Shown one piece after another: positions 22,544-34,600 of a DNA stretch of 64,000 bases. The position numbers were made by a program, and so were the translations under genes. The DNA comes from Hyperoodon ampullatus (lineage: Eukaryota; Chordata; Mammalia; Artiodactyla; Ziphiidae), in assembly GCA_949752795.1 (NCBI GenBank), contig OX457070.1, positions 26,126,588 to 26,190,587 on the forward strand. Reading direction: 5' to 3'. Position 1 is the stretch's first letter. Each line of letters begins with the position of its first letter. The notes under the pieces were generated by a model that searched no databases, was not told where the DNA came from, and saw nothing but the letters and a program-made list of their open reading frames with translations.

Positions 22544-23178
22544 TTTTTTAAATTGGAGTATAGTTGCTTTACAATGCTGTGTTAGTTTCTTGCTGTACAG
22601 CAAAGTAAATTAGTCATACCTACACATATATTCGCTCTTTTTATTATTTATTAATTTTTAATATTTATTTATTTATTTGGCTGCTTTGGGTCTTAGTTGA
22701 GGCAAGTGGGATCTTCGTTGTGGCATGCAGGCTCTTCCTTGTGGCACACAGGCTTCTCTAATTGTAGTGCATGGGCTTCTCTCTAGTTGTGGTGTGCAGG
22801 CCCTAGAGCATGTGGGCTTAGTTGCCCCGCTGCATGTGGGATGTTAGTTCCCCAACTAGGGATCACACCTGCATCCCCTGCATTGGAGGCGGATTCTTAA
22901 CAACTGGACCACCAGGGAAGTCCCTATCCACTCTTTTTTAGATTTCCTTCCCATTTAGGTCATCACAGAGCATTGAGTAGAGTTCCCTGTGCTATACAGT
23001 AGGTTTTCTTAGTTATCTATTTTATACATAGTAGTGTATATATGTCAATCCCAATCTCCCAATTCATTCCCCCACCCTTGGTAACCATGTTTGTTCTCTA
23101 CATCTGTGACTCTATTTCTGCTTTGCAAATAAGTTCATCTCTACCATTTTTGTAGATTCCACATATAAACGATATTAT
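22544..23178 (-). mobile_element. 5'-truncated L1 3' UTR, minus strand, with a SINE inside
   Basis: The T-run start and 'ggagtatagttgctttacaa' mark the reverse 3' UTR. After the SINE (22640-22924) it continues 'ctgtgctatacagtaggttt' to 'cacatataaacgatatta'. The TSD is tacccagacacttt at 22530-22543 and, with one change, 23179-23192. Confidence 0.88.
22640..22924 (-). mobile_element. CHR-type SINE inside an L1, minus strand
   Basis: The tail is a (TTTA)n-like tract at 22642-22680. The head ends 'ggaccaccagggaagtccc' at 22923. It is diverged in the middle and shorter than the other long-form copies, and it is younger than the L1 that contains it. Confidence 0.88.
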
Positions 23179-23326
23179 TACCCAAACACTTTAAATTATC
23201 TCATTTAGCCCTCAAAACAATCCTACATCTGAAAATTATTGTTATTTCTATTTTATAGTTCCTCATTCCGTAAACACTGTAATTTTTTTCTCTTCTAGCC
23301 TCTGTATCTAAAACTGCATATCTAGG

Positions 23327-23455
23327 ACTTCCCTGGTGGTCCAGTGGTTAAGACGCTGTGCTTCCAATGCAGGGGACATGGGTTCAATCCCTGGTCGGGG
23401 AAGTTCTGCATGCCATGTGGTGCGGCCAAAAAAAGAAAAAAGAAAAAGAAATAAA
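23327..23455 (+). mobile_element. Short tRNA-head SINE
   Basis: 'gggacttccctggtggtcca' to 'gtggtgcggccaaaaaaaga' with an A/G-rich tail. The TSD-like flanks 'aaactgcatatcta' and 'aaattgcatatcta' differ by one base. Confidence 0.88.
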
Positions 23456-23616
23456 ATTGCATATCTATACCCCTCCCAGCATTTACATTCTATCCTCAAG
23501 AATGTAGAAGTATATATGTATATTCTTATTATACTAAGGATGATGACTTCATTTGAACCTAGCAAACAAAAGACCCCATCATCTTTAGAGGGCAGTGGGG
23601 GATTAAAATATAATAG

Positions 23617-23830
23617 GGGGCTTCCCTGGTGGTGCAGTGGTTGAGAGTCCACCTGCTGATGTAGGGGACACGGGTTCGTGACCCGGTCCGGGAAGATCCC
23701 ACTTGCCGCGGAGCGGCTGGGCCCGTGAACCATGGCCGCTGAGCCTGCACGTCTGGAGCCTATGCTCTGCAAGGGGAGAGGCCACAACAGTGAGAGGCCC
23801 GCGTACCGCAAAAATAAATAAATAAATAAA
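23617..23830 (+). mobile_element. CHR SINE with an (AAAT)n tail
   Basis: A full-length GC-rich form with several private changes ('gatgtaggggacac', 'gcaaggggagagg'). The tail is an AAATA repeat at 23810-23832. Flanks share 'ataata'. Confidence 0.92.
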
Positions 23831-23839
23831 TAATAAGAG

Positions 23840-24490
23840 GAAAATTTTGTTCTACCACATTTGAGAGTTCTACAAAATAAGCCTTGAGAACTTGACTTTG
23901 GGGACCCTCCATTTACTGAAGAGTGAAAGAAGAAGTTGAGGAGGTAGCTCAGGGCTGGGAGCAAAGTATGTTCTCACATGGTTAGAATGTTAAGTGCAGC
24001 CAAAGGAAGAATCACACCAGAGCTTTAAAGTACTCAAGGCTGTGTGAGACATGAACAAGAAGCACTTCTTTATCTGACGTTAGAATTCTGAAGGAAAATG
24101 CTGAAAAAATATTGTTTTAGAAGTTATAGGCTTTTGGATTCATCCTTAAATCCTAGAGGTTATATACTTCCCCAATTGTGGTAGTGAAGAAAACGGGACA
24201 AATATGTGTAGATACCATATTCTTAATTAATTGTATACTTATGTACTGCTTCTTAAGTATTTGAAGATTGAATAATTACTTTCTCCTTTTCCTTTCCTTT
24301 AAAATATTATTTATGGCAAATTTCGTCCTCTTACTCATTCTTACCTCTCACTATTCTAAGTGGGTGTGTAGGCAGTAGTTAAATTTATCATTCATTTCAT
24401 AGGTCAAAGAATCCTGGAATTATGATAGACTAGATGAGGAATGGGCATCACCTGGAAATTGCAGTCTCCAAGATTAACTAGCAGCTCTGA
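23840..24490. other. Intergenic DNA, nothing recognised
   Basis: No recognisable repeats or coding features between the SINE at 23617 and the MIR at 24497. Confidence 0.45.
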
Positions 24491-24496
24491 AAATGA

Positions 24497-24660
24497 AAAC
24501 AATAGAACATGGTAGTTAAGAACAATGGACCTGGGAGCCACATGCTTGGGTTCAAATACTTGCTCTGCCATACAACATGTGTGCCCTGTAAGGACTACAT
24601 GAATAAAATACTTAGAAAAATGCCTGACACACAATATGTGTTCAGGAAAAGAATTTAATA
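24497..24660 (+). repeat. MIR element
   Basis: 'catggtagttaagaacaatg', 'gggttcaaatacttgctctg' and 'aaatgcctgacacacaatat' follow the MIR consensus from its tRNA-like start to its 3' part, with the middle deleted. Confidence 0.8.
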
Positions 24661-24669
24661 GTCCCATGC

Positions 24670-26480
24670 TTTCATCTCAAGGTGCTGAATGTGATTTTGT
24701 ATTGGTTCCTTGGGAGTATTTTGTGTTATCCAATTAGTGGTGTGGAGCAGAGAGTTAAAATATTATTATGCTGCCTCCAAAATTCAAGGGTGTCTTTGAA
24801 ACATTGGTCTTCTTCTCAGTGATGAGGCACAAGGTGAAGCAACTTGTCTTTCACTTTGGATGGAATATCCCAAAATAACCCAGATTTCTGCACACTCCCT
24901 CCATCCAAGAATTTCTCTAAAGTAAAAGACTTCTGTATTTTCACAGGATTTATCCCTTTGCTTTGCTCTCTTCACACAAATCTTACCAAAATACCCAGTG
25001 TACTTGTGGCTTCTAGTTCTCCAGAGCCTTGAGTATGACACCATCATTCTTGCAAAGCAGCATGCTGTCCTTTGGGATGGAGGTGGTGTCAGGGACACTG
25101 CAGTGTTCCAGAGTCCCACTTGGTTGTGGGTTCCCCCAGACTCTGTTCCTGACTCATCAACCACCTAACTTATCAGCCTCTGGTTTAATTTTTCTGTTCG
25201 TAAGATTGAGCAAAATTGGTATGGAGAAGGGGGACAAGAAAATGGATAGGGAAAGACCTGGAATGAGTGGAGAACCATACCACTTAGGATATCCAGTGGT
25301 GGCAAAGAATGACAAAAGTCTTGGATGACAGCTGCAGCACAGAGTCCATCCTGTACTTAAAAACCAGCGTTCCCACCAGATTGAATCTGTTTTCATTCCA
25401 CTTTAAAGAGTGGCAGTGGGGGTGGGGGTGGTAAGGAATAACCAGGCTAAAAAGGAAACCATCTTATTCCTTTTTTTATGCAGCTTCTGGAAGCCACTCA
25501 AGTGGTAAGACATCCTATTCCAAGGAAGAGAAATGCTTTTCATTACTTGGCAATAAGCTGGATTAGCAATTTATTGGCATCTATTTCAACATCCGAGGTA
25601 TCTCATGTATTGACAGGAGAGGCTGATCAACATTTAGGGGAAACATTTAAGAACTTACATAAATTTGTGTTTCCTGTACAGAGCACTGACAATCCGGAGA
25701 TGCAATGATGATTTTGAAATCTGGGTTTAGGAATTCCTTTGAAATTGGTCCAGGCTTGTCAGTGCCTTTGAAAAGCATATGGCTAAAGGCAGCAATGATA
25801 ATAAAAACCCAAGGAGGCACAACTCAATCACTCAGTTGCTTTTTTCCCCCTTGCTGCCTTTGCTATGCATCCATTATATGCTCTCTGGGTCATTGGCAGG
25901 AAATCTGTAAATGTCAATGTGAGGAGTTTCCAGTGCATTATTAGAGCAGGCAACATTATTTTTTTTTCTCCTTTCAAAAATATTTTGGCAAGATACCTGA
26001 GACTCTGGAATGGGCCGCCAAATCTCAGTAGGATTCCAGATGGTTGAGATTCCGGCTCCTGATGCCCTGATGTCTCCCCCTCCCTCCTCTCTTAGATATT
26101 TTCATTTGTGTTCTCCTCAAAGATAAATATTTTTATATCAACCAGCCTCAATAGTGGTCATTATTGAACATTTCTGCATTAACCTTGAGGTGAATGAGCT
26201 TAATGATATATACTTGTGAAGTTCAGCCTCCGTTTCACCCCTTTCCACTCCTCTTGCCCCTTTCAGCATCCTCCTCCCCTCCCTCTCCCACTGAGATATC
26301 CTGTGCAGACCTGACCTACTAATGCTCCCTCTTTCTGCCCTAATTTAACTGGCTGGTCCCTAATAGGTGCTCAAGCGTTCACAGAGTGATGTGTGAGCTT
26401 CTCTGTGATCCTCCCCTGACCCCAGCAATCAGGGTGACTGCTCTTCCCTGGGCTCTTGTAGCACCCGTGTTGTCCTCTGT
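24670..26480. other. Repeat-free block, candidate conserved noncoding DNA
   Basis: About 1.8 kb with no insertion or fragment I can recognise, unusual in this half of the window. ORFs of 60-126 codons occur on both strands but lack domain-like composition and splice context. The AT-rich stretch at 25480-25970 has the look of a conserved noncoding element. This is inference from repeat absence only. Confidence 0.4.
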
Positions 26481-26487
26481 TGTAGGA

Positions 26488-26725
26488 ACATCATGTAGTG
26501 GTTGCACACAGAGACTTTAATCAGAACTCGGTGTGACTCCAGGCTCTGCCTCAGGCTCTCTGTGTGGACTTGGGCAAGCTCTTAACCTCTTTAAGCCTCA
26601 GCTCCCTCACCTGAAAACTGAGAATACTAAACTTACCTTAGTGTGATTGTTGTGAAGACTAAACAAGATAAAACATGTAATGTGGTCAGCATAATACCTA
26701 TACAGAGTAATTGTTCCATGGACAT
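26488..26725 (+). repeat. Nearly full-length MIR
   Basis: All parts in order: 'catgtagtggttgcacacag', 'ggacttgggcaagctcttaa', 'cctcagctccctcacctgaa', 'gattgttgtgaagactaaac' and an end near 'gagtaattgttccatgg'. It is one of the best preserved MIRs here. Confidence 0.9.
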
Positions 26726-26739
26726 TTAGCTATTGTCAT

Positions 26740-26890
26740 TGTTATTATTATAGAACTTTATTTCATTTAGGTGGGTGTCTGTCTCCCATTCTGGATTGTA
26801 AGCTCCTTGAGAGGAGGAATTACATCTTTGTTATCTCTGATTCCCAATCCCTAATACAGTAGGTGTTAATATATTCTGCTCAAAGTGTAA
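26740..26890 (+). mobile_element. L2 3' end
   Basis: 'gtctgtctcccattctggat', 'tgtaagctccttgagagg' and 'ccctaatacagtaggtgtta' match the L2 3' terminus. It directly follows a MIR, whose 3' tail is L2-related. Confidence 0.75.
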
Positions 26891-27895
26891 TTTGTACATT
26901 TAAGTGGGGCTGTTGTAAGGATTGTGCCCTAAATAAAGTGTCACTTTTTTTTCCCAAAAGGGGAATCTTCAGTTATATGTAAAACAAGGATATTTCTACT
27001 ATTTTACTCCTATGTCCATTTTTGCCCTTAAGGGAGGGAATACCACATTATAGTCATTTCTGAGGGAGGAGGAGTTGCCCAAAGCCTAGGACATTCCTGA
27101 GCCATGTTTCACCGGTGGGCAGAGTGACCGCATTTTGTAACAGGTGAGAGTTTGGGCTGTACTCTTTCTTCCACTCCCTGCCTTCATGCAGTGAGAGAGC
27201 AAGTTTGGCTGTCCTTCTAGTCAACCATCCTGTTCTGTCTTGTCTGCCTGGATCTGTAGGAGGGAGGGAAATGTGTAGGCTCTGCAGGTTCAATTTTTCT
27301 CAGTTTAGAAGAGAGGGCATAGGAAGTCCCTCCTAGATTTTCAGAACTAAGCCCCGTTTCTTACAGGTGACATCTACTTGTGCACTATTACTCATGTGAT
27401 GCTGTGTTTCCCACTTCCACGTGTAGCTGAGGGAATCCCAGGATGGATAAGGGACATGTGCTATGATCCGAACTCTAAAATCCCACCCCAAATTGAAGTA
27501 GGGGACATGTGGGATGAACCTCAATATTTTCACAAACATTTGAAGAGTACATGACCCATGCCAGGGACCATGGAAAGGTGGCAACACTAATCCAGACACT
27601 TGAGACATTCTGAGAGGACTCTTGAGATGGGTGAGAGCAGAAGAGTTTGACATGTTACTTTCTATCCTTCTGTTCTAATGGAATCACTTATGATGAGCCC
27701 ATATGGCTTCTACAGTAATAAAGAGGTGATTGAAAGAAAACAGAGGCATTAACCTGGCTCGACAGCAGGGAAGAGGAACCAGGCAGGGAAACCCCTCCTC
27801 TTTTCTTCTCCTTTGAGCCATACTTCAACTCCTTCCTACTACATTTTGCTTCCCCTCATTGAGCCACTGTATTTCTCCCCAGAACCCTCTATATT
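26891..27895. other. Intergenic DNA, nothing recognised
   Basis: About 1 kb without recognisable repeats or exons. ORFs of 79 and 106 codons on the minus strand have no features supporting a gene. Confidence 0.45.
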
Positions 27896-27899
27896 TGTG

Positions 27900-28060
27900 A
27901 GTAAACAGCCTGTGGCTGGAAGTCAGGTGACCTGGATTCTCACCCAGTTCTGCCCCTAACTCACCAGCCTTGGGATTTTGAGTCCTTAACTCTTCCAAGA
28001 GTCAATTTCTCATCTGGAAAGTAGATATAAATACGTAGTTCTTAGGAGACTGTCAGGTCC
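27900..28060 (+). repeat. MIR fragment
   Basis: 'gaagtcaggtgacctggatt' with 'gttctgcccctaactcacca' and 'tcaatttctcatctggaaag' follow the MIR core in order, moderately diverged. Confidence 0.75.
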
Positions 28061-28107
28061 TGGCCAGATAATATATTTAAAAGCTCTTTCCAAAGTACAC
28101 AGTGTTA

Positions 28108-28303
28108 GGGACTTCCCTGGTCCTCCAGTGGTTAAGACTTTGCCTTCCAATGCTGGGGGTGCAAGTTCGATTCCTGGTCAGGGAGCTAAGATCCCACATG
28201 CCTTGTGGCCAAAAAACCAAAACATAAAACAGAAGCAATATTGTAACAAATCCAATAAAGACCTTAGAAATGGTCCACGTCAAAAACAAAACAAAACAAA
28301 ACC
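28108..28303 (+). mobile_element. SINE, tRNA head with a distinct tail domain
   Basis: Head 'gggacttccctggtcctcca', then a tail with 'agcaatattgtaacaaatcc' and 'caataaagaccttagaaatg' ending in (CAAAA)n. The 16-bp TSD is aaagtacacagtgtta at 28092-28107 and, with one change, 28305-28320. The unique tail separates it from the CHR long and short forms. Confidence 0.92.
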
Positions 28304-28689
28304 CAAAGTATACAGTGTTATAAACAATGTCCCCACAGGTTTGGGAAGGTCTTGAAACACTTAGTCCAACCTCAAATCCCACATAGTCCCAAACCTACAT
28401 AGCCCAACCCCAAAGAGTCAAGAGGAGAGCAGAGCTAAAAAGTCAAAGAGAGTGAGCACATTCAAGTCTCAAGCAATAAGACTGGAATCCCAGATTGGGG
28501 GCAGGGAAAAGCAGGTTTAGTTCCCAATTTCTTCATGCTATGACCCAAAGTCTCAAAATCTTTAATTTCACAATATAGAGTGAGAAGTCTTGAAGTTTAT
28601 TTATTCCTGACACCTCATTTTTGTTTTTGTTTTTATTTTATGTGCAGGTTAATATTTTATTTCTTCCTCTGGTTGCTGGTTGCATTGTT

Positions 28690-28790
28690 GTACCACCTTG
28701 CTTTATAGAGGTAGAAATTAAGGCTCAGAAAGTCTAGCAACCTCTCTTGGTTCTCAGTCCAGTGCTCTTCACACTACACATACCTTTTTG
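28690..28790 (-). repeat. Probable MIR fragment, minus strand
   Basis: 'agaaattaaggctcagaaag' then 'cagtccagtgctcttcacac' is the usual reversed MIR order. The following 28800-28960 may be a second, weaker one. The remaining sequence to 29360 is unassigned. Confidence 0.55.
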
Positions 28791-29369
28791 TAAAATGAGC
28801 CTTCATTTCTCAGCACCTGTGATTCGATAAAATTGTGGCTCAAAGAAACTACGTGAATTTCCCAGGGTTACGTATCTTGGTAGCTATAGACCAGAAGGAG
28901 TCTGATCTCTTGCTCCTGGTTCCCACTGGGACACAAATGGGAAATCCAAACTCTAGTCCCCACATCCCCAGCTGAGCCCAGGCTTACAGGGTGTTCAGAC
29001 TTGATAGGGGCTCTTTTGCTAAAAGCTATGACTTTTGTGTTAAGTCATTTCTGTGGGGAGAATCCACCTACATATAATCCCTTAATTTCCACTTCCCTTT
29101 CTGCCCTTTCCTAGCCCCGGTTGCCTAGCAAACAACCCAGAGGCAAAGCTTATGTGCTAGCGCTTTACTGAGAGAGACAAGCCCAGGGCACCAAGAGTGA
29201 GGGAAAATGGGAAGCAAGGCAGGTAAGGAGGGGAGCAAACCCAAGCTGCTGCACTAGCAAGCTGGCCACAGCTTCACAGGAAACATGGCTCGTTGCTCAG
29301 CCATACGGGATATCTTCCAGGTAGGCCATGTGGAAAAACCCTGCCTCAGAGTATTCCTTTGGGGGAACG

Positions 29370-29445
29370 AGAACAATGAAGTGTGTTTTAACAAGCCCTT
29401 TGGGCGATTCTATCCACATTCAAGGTTGAGAACCACTGCTCCATT
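29370..29445 (+). mobile_element. MER5-like hAT terminus
   Basis: 'ttgggcgattctatccacat' followed by 'ggttgagaaccactgctcc' matches the right end of MER5-type hAT MITEs. Only the end is preserved. 29446-30025 holds nothing I recognise. Confidence 0.55.
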
Positions 29446-30025
29446 GAAACAGTCACTCAGCTACAGACAAAACCTCCGTCAGTTACAGTCACTTTAAGAG
29501 CTAAATACCATATAGGCTGCTAAAAGCCTGTCACCTGGGTCATAAAATTAAAAAACGAGCTGCAGAAAAAGTCCTTCCTCCTTTAACAAACATCCATAAC
29601 TAGAGTACAAGACAAACCACACATCATGGCCCACCAAAACCTTTTCCGTATGAATATTTTTTTCCTCCACATCCACTCTTAGGTAGTTTCTAAATGTTTC
29701 TGGCCAGTGTATCAGATGCCTAAGTTTCTGAGATTGCACATTCCAAAACTGAAGGCTCATCCAGGGGCAAGGCACATTCCCATATAACATTTGTCATGAG
29801 AAATAGCATTGAAGAACACATGACCTTTCTGCTGGCAGCTGACTGCCATGAGGGAAAAAAGCTGGAGTAAAACAGGTACTCAGATTATTCTACCCAGCTT
29901 TATTGATCAGAGAAGACATTTCATTTTCCTTGGTCAAAGGTTAGGAATTACACTAATGAATGCCACACAAGTCCTGAGACCTGCCTCCAGACTTCTTGAT
30001 ATGTAAACATTTGTTTGGGTTAAAT

Positions 30026-30455
30026 TTTATATTCCAGGAAAAATATATGTTGGAGTCCTAACTCCCAGTACCTCAGATTGTGATCTTCTTTGGGTCTTTA
30101 CAGAGGTAATCAAGTTAAAATGAAGTCATCTGGGTGAGCCCTAATCCAATATGACCGTTGTCCTTATAAAAAGGGAAAATTTGAACACAAAGACACACAC
30201 ACACAGAGGGAATACAATGTGAAGAGACACAAGGAGAAGACAGCCATCTACAAGCCAAGGGATGCCTGAGGCTATCAGAAGCCGGGAGAAAACCTGATCA
30301 AATCCTTACTGAGCTCCTTCAGAGGGAGGATAGCCCCACTGACACTTTGATTTTAGACTTATGGCCTCCAGACTGGTGAGACAACAACTTTATGTTGTTC
30401 TGAGCCACCCGAGTTGTGGGACATTATGGCAGCTCTAGGAAACTCATACCTCTAA
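30026..30455 (+). mobile_element. Ancient interspersed repeat, family not assigned
   Basis: The sequence from 'ggagtcctaactcccagtac' through 'ggtaatcaagttaaaatgaa' and 'ccttataaaaagggaaaatt' to 'gacttatggcctccagactg' is a well-known multi-copy mammalian repeat. I recognise the consensus but not its name. A (CA)n patch lies at 30195-30207. Confidence 0.6.
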
Positions 30456-30539
30456 ATGTCCTCAAGATTTACTGTGGTCAGGCATTCTGTTAATTGCTGC
30501 CAAAAACGTTCCTAGTTGATACATCTTAGATGTATATAC

Positions 30540-31080
30540 ATATGTACTTAGGTGTATAACAAATCACCCCAAAACTTAGCAGCTTGAAACAACAAAAAAC
30601 ATTATCTCACACAGTTTCTATGGGTCAGGAATTCAGCGGTAGCTTAAGTGGGTGGTTCTGGCTCTGGTGAAAGTCTCGGGTGGTTAAAGTCAAGATGTTG
30701 ACCTGGGGACTTCCCTGGTGGTCCAGTGGCTAAGACTCTGCGCTCCCAATGCAGGGGGCCCGGGTTCAATCCCTGGTCAGGGAAGTGGATCCCACATGCT
30801 GCAACTAAGAGTTCACATGCCGCAACTAAAAAAGACCCCGCACACCACAAGTAAAAAAGATCCCACATGCCGCACTGAAGAACTTGCATGGGGCAACAAA
30901 GATCCCACATGTGGCAACTAAGACCTGCTGCAGCTAAATAAATAAATAAAAAGATGTTGGCCTGAAAGCCTGACTGAGGCTGAAGGATCCGTTTCCCTCT
31001 ACAACATCACCACTGATGTGACTTGGCTCTAGGGACTCCCATCCACATGTCTCTCTGTTTCACACTACAGATCCTATCAG
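30540..31080 (+). mobile_element. Ancient interspersed repeat interrupted by a SINE
   Basis: The same family as 2863/6230: 'aaaacttagcagcttgaaac', 'ctatgggtcaggaattcagc', then after the SINE 'ctgactgaggctgaaggatc'. Two independent copies of this repeat, each split by a younger element, occur in the window. Confidence 0.6.
30707..30950 (+). mobile_element. SINE with internal short duplications
   Basis: The tRNA head 'gggacttccctggtggtcca' is followed by three to four copies of a 'gatcccacatgccgcaacta'-like unit, then 'ctgctgcagctaaataaata'. The TSD is aagatgttgacctgg at 30692-30706 and aagatgttggcctg at 30951-30964. Confidence 0.9.
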
Positions 31081-31084
31081 AAGG

Positions 31085-31802
31085 TAAGATACAATTGGCC
31101 CAACCTAGAACTGTTCTCCTCTGGACCAATCACCTACCTCGGGGAAGATTTAAAGAACACAGATCTGGTTGCTGGGCCATGCTGCTATGATTTGGGGGCA
31201 GCTCTCAGACAAGGAGCAATTGTGGGCTGGGTACCACCTACAGAGCTCCCTACCACAGGGCCCATCGTAAGCCATATCCACTAGCTCAACATCTTAGAAG
31301 AGCTCTGGCTTGCAGGAACCAACCCAAACCTTTGCCCATGCTTATGATCTTCCTTATGTCACCCTGTTCTTATGTCCTTCAATGTCTTGACCAGAAAGAA
31401 ACAATCTTTCCTGTGGCCAGCCATGATGACACCAAGAACCCAGAGAATGATAAACATGTCCTTACTTTTTCCTTAATACAGCCCTTCAGTGCAGACTGAA
31501 TCAGCCTTAGGTGGGAAGTCCCAAGGCCCTCCTTTCCCTGGTTCCCTCCCTCTTCTCTTTCTACTCCTCTGTTCCCACCTATCCCACCCCACCCCCAACC
31601 TCACCCTACCCACAGGCTTCAGGTTCTGGTTCCATTCTGACAGAGCCCCTTGTGGTCAATGTCTTAGAGACTGCATTGTCTTGGTGGCAGATGGAGCCTC
31701 CGTATAGCACTTCAAGTCTAGATAACTTTAGGTCTTGCAGATTCTTCAGAGTAAAACATCTGTAAGACAAACAGGGCTTTATCCTGCTAATTCAAATCAT
31801 CT
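31085..31802. other. Intergenic DNA, nothing recognised
   Basis: No repeats or exons identified. ORFs at 31489-31765 overlap in two frames and are compositionally ordinary. Confidence 0.45.
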
Positions 31803-31818
31803 CCCAGAATTCATTTTT

Positions 31819-32070
31819 TAAATTGAGGTATAGTTGATTGACAATATTATATTCGTTTCAGGTGTGCAACATAGTGACTCACAATTTTTAAAGGTTATAC
31901 TTCATTTACAGTTATTATAAAATATTGACTATATTCCCTGTGCCGTACAATATATCCTTGTAGCTTATTTATTTTATACATAGTAGTTTGTACCTCTTAA
32001 TCCCCTGTACCCATCTTGTCCCTCCCCCATTTCCTCTCCCTACTGGTAACCATTCGTTTGTTTTCTATAT
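31819..32070 (-). mobile_element. 5'-truncated L1 3' UTR, minus strand
   Basis: 'aaattgaggtatagttgatt' to 'gtttgttttctatatcccag'. The TSD is close to cccagaattcattttt on the left (31803-31818) and cccaggattcattttt on the right (about 32071-32086). It is closely similar to the element at 1311. Confidence 0.85.
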
Positions 32071-32086
32071 CCCAGGATTCATTTTT

Positions 32087-34130
32087 ATTCTAAGAGACCC
32101 TCTCCCCAAGAAGGGTTCCACAAAATGTATCATTCTTTTTATCCCCTCTTCAAGTCTGGATGTGTGTCTTATGACTCCTACTTGGTGTCTGTACCTGTGA
32201 AACATGATACTAACTCAGTGCTGGGAGGAGTGACTAATGGCAGTATGTGTCACTCCATGCAGCAGCCTCTAAAGTCTCTAAATTATGAGCCTAGATGGAG
32301 ACTGTCACTCAGGAGCCATTATGCCCCATGGCAGAGGCTGAGGGAAAAACACTAATCGGTATTGGAGAGGAGGTGGGCAGGGAGTGTGGGGTGGGGATCT
32401 CTTAGTCAGCGGCCCTGGTCCTATCCTAGAGAGAAGAATTTCTGGAATATGACAAAAGAAGTTATATCCAAATTAGTGGGTGATGGCTTCAAGATGAATA
32501 ATATCTCAGCTATATTTGAGCTCCTGTTAAACATAGAAAATTATCCTACAGGAAGTAGCATTTAATCTGAGCTTTATTCTCTGCCAAGTGAGGCCATTTA
32601 AGGATATTTTAAAATGTTAAGCCTGCTAAAGTAGATTTGCCCTATTGGTGACAATGGGAACAGATGAGAAAGTAATATAGCAAGGCAGGTCCCTGACTCC
32701 AAACCTGACCTTAGTGTAGCATGGAAAGTCACCTTGGGTGAGGGAAGGTGAAGGCATGGGATGGGGGACCGCACAGTCAGATGTGGAGTACTGCCAAGGG
32801 CCGGGTTTTGTTTTGAGTAGTGAGTTTATGGGTGCTTATTACATTATTAAAATTAACTAAATAAAAATAAGTTATAAAGGAGGATGAGGGGTAGGGTGGA
32901 AGAGTCAGCCTTTAGCAACTCCATGTTCCTATATTTTAAATGGGATTTTTTTTAATGTTTAGAAAATACTAGATTGATAAAAGAGTAAACATCTCTATAA
33001 CCCTATTTTGTGTTGGATGTGAGAATTATAAACATTTCTCCCACCACCCCTCCAAATCCTGAAGGGGACAACAGTGGGGTTGGGGTGGGCATTTCCTAAC
33101 TTAGAAAATGGCAATATAGTAGGCAGATCTTCTGCTTCATCAGCTCCCTCAATCCATTTGGTTAAAATATTCCTTTAAATGTCTTCAAAAGTGTTTCCAC
33201 ACAAATATTTTCCATGATGTGAGTCTCAGTAATGAGCAAAGTGAGGTGAATGGACCCAGATCCTGGAAGTCTCATGAGCTTGCTATTTAGGAATGATTAG
33301 GAAAGACTGGAACACCAGTTATTAAATGACTACATGAATGTAAAGAAGGGTGCTTTCACTCCAAGCAAGAAAAAAGTAAAGGGCGTTTGATGAGTGACAA
33401 GTAAACTGTGGGGCCAAGAATAACCTGCACCCCTCTGGCAAGTCACCTGGACAAACATGCATTGTGTCTAAGGTGTGCCAGGCCCAGGCTGGGTGCTGAA
33501 AAGGTTGCAAACATGAATAAGGAACGGTGCCTGCCCTCAAGGAGTTTGGAGTCTCACTGGGGAGATAGGTGTCTGCACGGATAGCTATTTTATACAAAAA
33601 CACAGAATTTGACCAGGAATTAAAAAGTGGGGGTGGGGGGTGGGGAGAGGGGGTAGGACAATGAATGAACAGTGAGAAGGGGAAGGACTAGTTTGGAAAT
33701 TTGAGTCACCTTATGCTGGGGCCCAGAGGAAAAGCCAGGGAGAGCCTCATCTGAGAAGTCCATGAGTGAGGGGCTTGGAGAAGAGAGACAGGGATACCAT
33801 ATGCTGGAAGGCTTAGAAAGGGTGGATGAGAAGCAACAAAAACAAAGGGCATGAGGAAGGGCAGCCTCTAAATCTGAATCACACGCTGGGCTTTCCAGAA
33901 GGCCCAAGGGTCCCTAAGAATGAAGCTAACATGGCCAAAATGATAGGAGGGTTGGGCATAGATGCTGGGAAAGATGAAAGGCTGCATCTGTCCTGGGACC
34001 CACCACCTGGGAGGCTGTCTGTGAAGGGGCAGCTCTGGTGCAGGGTAGGAGGCTCCCTGGTTGGAGAGGCAAATCAGGGTCTGGGTCAAGATACTGGTAG
34101 GAAGGTGCTGCTTGGGATGTGAGAAAGTAT
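32087..34130. other. Intergenic DNA, mostly unassigned, with a G-rich tract
   Basis: A two-kilobase stretch without lineage-specific insertions. 33475-33560 ('ggtgtgccaggcccaggctg', 'ctgccctcaaggagtttgga') looks like an ancient L2/MIR-type fragment. A G-rich tract sits at 33629-33653. No exon is supported. Confidence 0.45.
33629..33653 (+). repeat. G-rich tract able to form a G-quadruplex
   Basis: Four or more runs of at least four G separated by one to three bases. It fits the G3+N1-7 rule with very short loops. It lies in intergenic DNA about 24 kb from the EGR4 promoter. Confidence 0.8.
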
Positions 34131-34134
34131 AGCC

Positions 34135-34600
34135 ATCAGACTGTAGTGGCCAGGGACATGGTCTGGAATCCAACTTCTGCATTTATGTCTCATATCTTCC
34201 ACTTTCTAGCTCCTTAATCTTGGATTAAAATTTAAACTCTGGGGCTTGCCTGGTGGCACAGTGGTTGACAGTCCGCCTGCCGATGCAGGGGACACAGGTT
34301 CGTGCCCCGGTCCAGGAGGATCCCACATGCCGCCGAGTGGCTGGGCCCGTGAGCCATGGCCGCTGAGCCTGCGCGTCCGGAGCCTGTGCTCCGCAACGGG
34401 AGGGGCCACAACAGTGAGAGGCCCGCGTACCGCAAAAGAAAAAAAAATTTAAACTCTGTTCCTCAGATTTCTTTTCTGTAAAATGTGGACAATAAAATCA
34501 CCTACCTCTTAGAGCTGAGATGAGCAGGAAATGAGTGGACAACTACTTGCATATAGCTAGCCCTCATCAGTGTTAGCTAGGATTAGCCTCTAGGCATTCA
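34135..34600 (+). repeat. MIR split by a CHR SINE
   Basis: The left part, 'ggtctggaatccaacttctg' to 'tagctccttaatcttggatt', and the right part, 'tcctcagatttcttttctgt' with 'cacctacctcttagagctga', form one MIR when the SINE at 34242-34444 and one TSD copy are removed. Confidence 0.8.
34242..34444 (+). mobile_element. Young CHR SINE inside a MIR
   Basis: A near-consensus GC-rich copy whose head has 'gggcttgcctgg' (c for t in the usual 'ttccctgg'). The perfect 14-bp TSD is aaatttaaactctg at 34228-34241 and 34445-34458. Confidence 0.95.

Noticed and set aside
24784..25164. A 126-codon minus-strand ORF as a small gene
   Set aside because: No Kozak context, promoter, poly(A) signal or recognisable domain. 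Its length is within chance for this much sequence.
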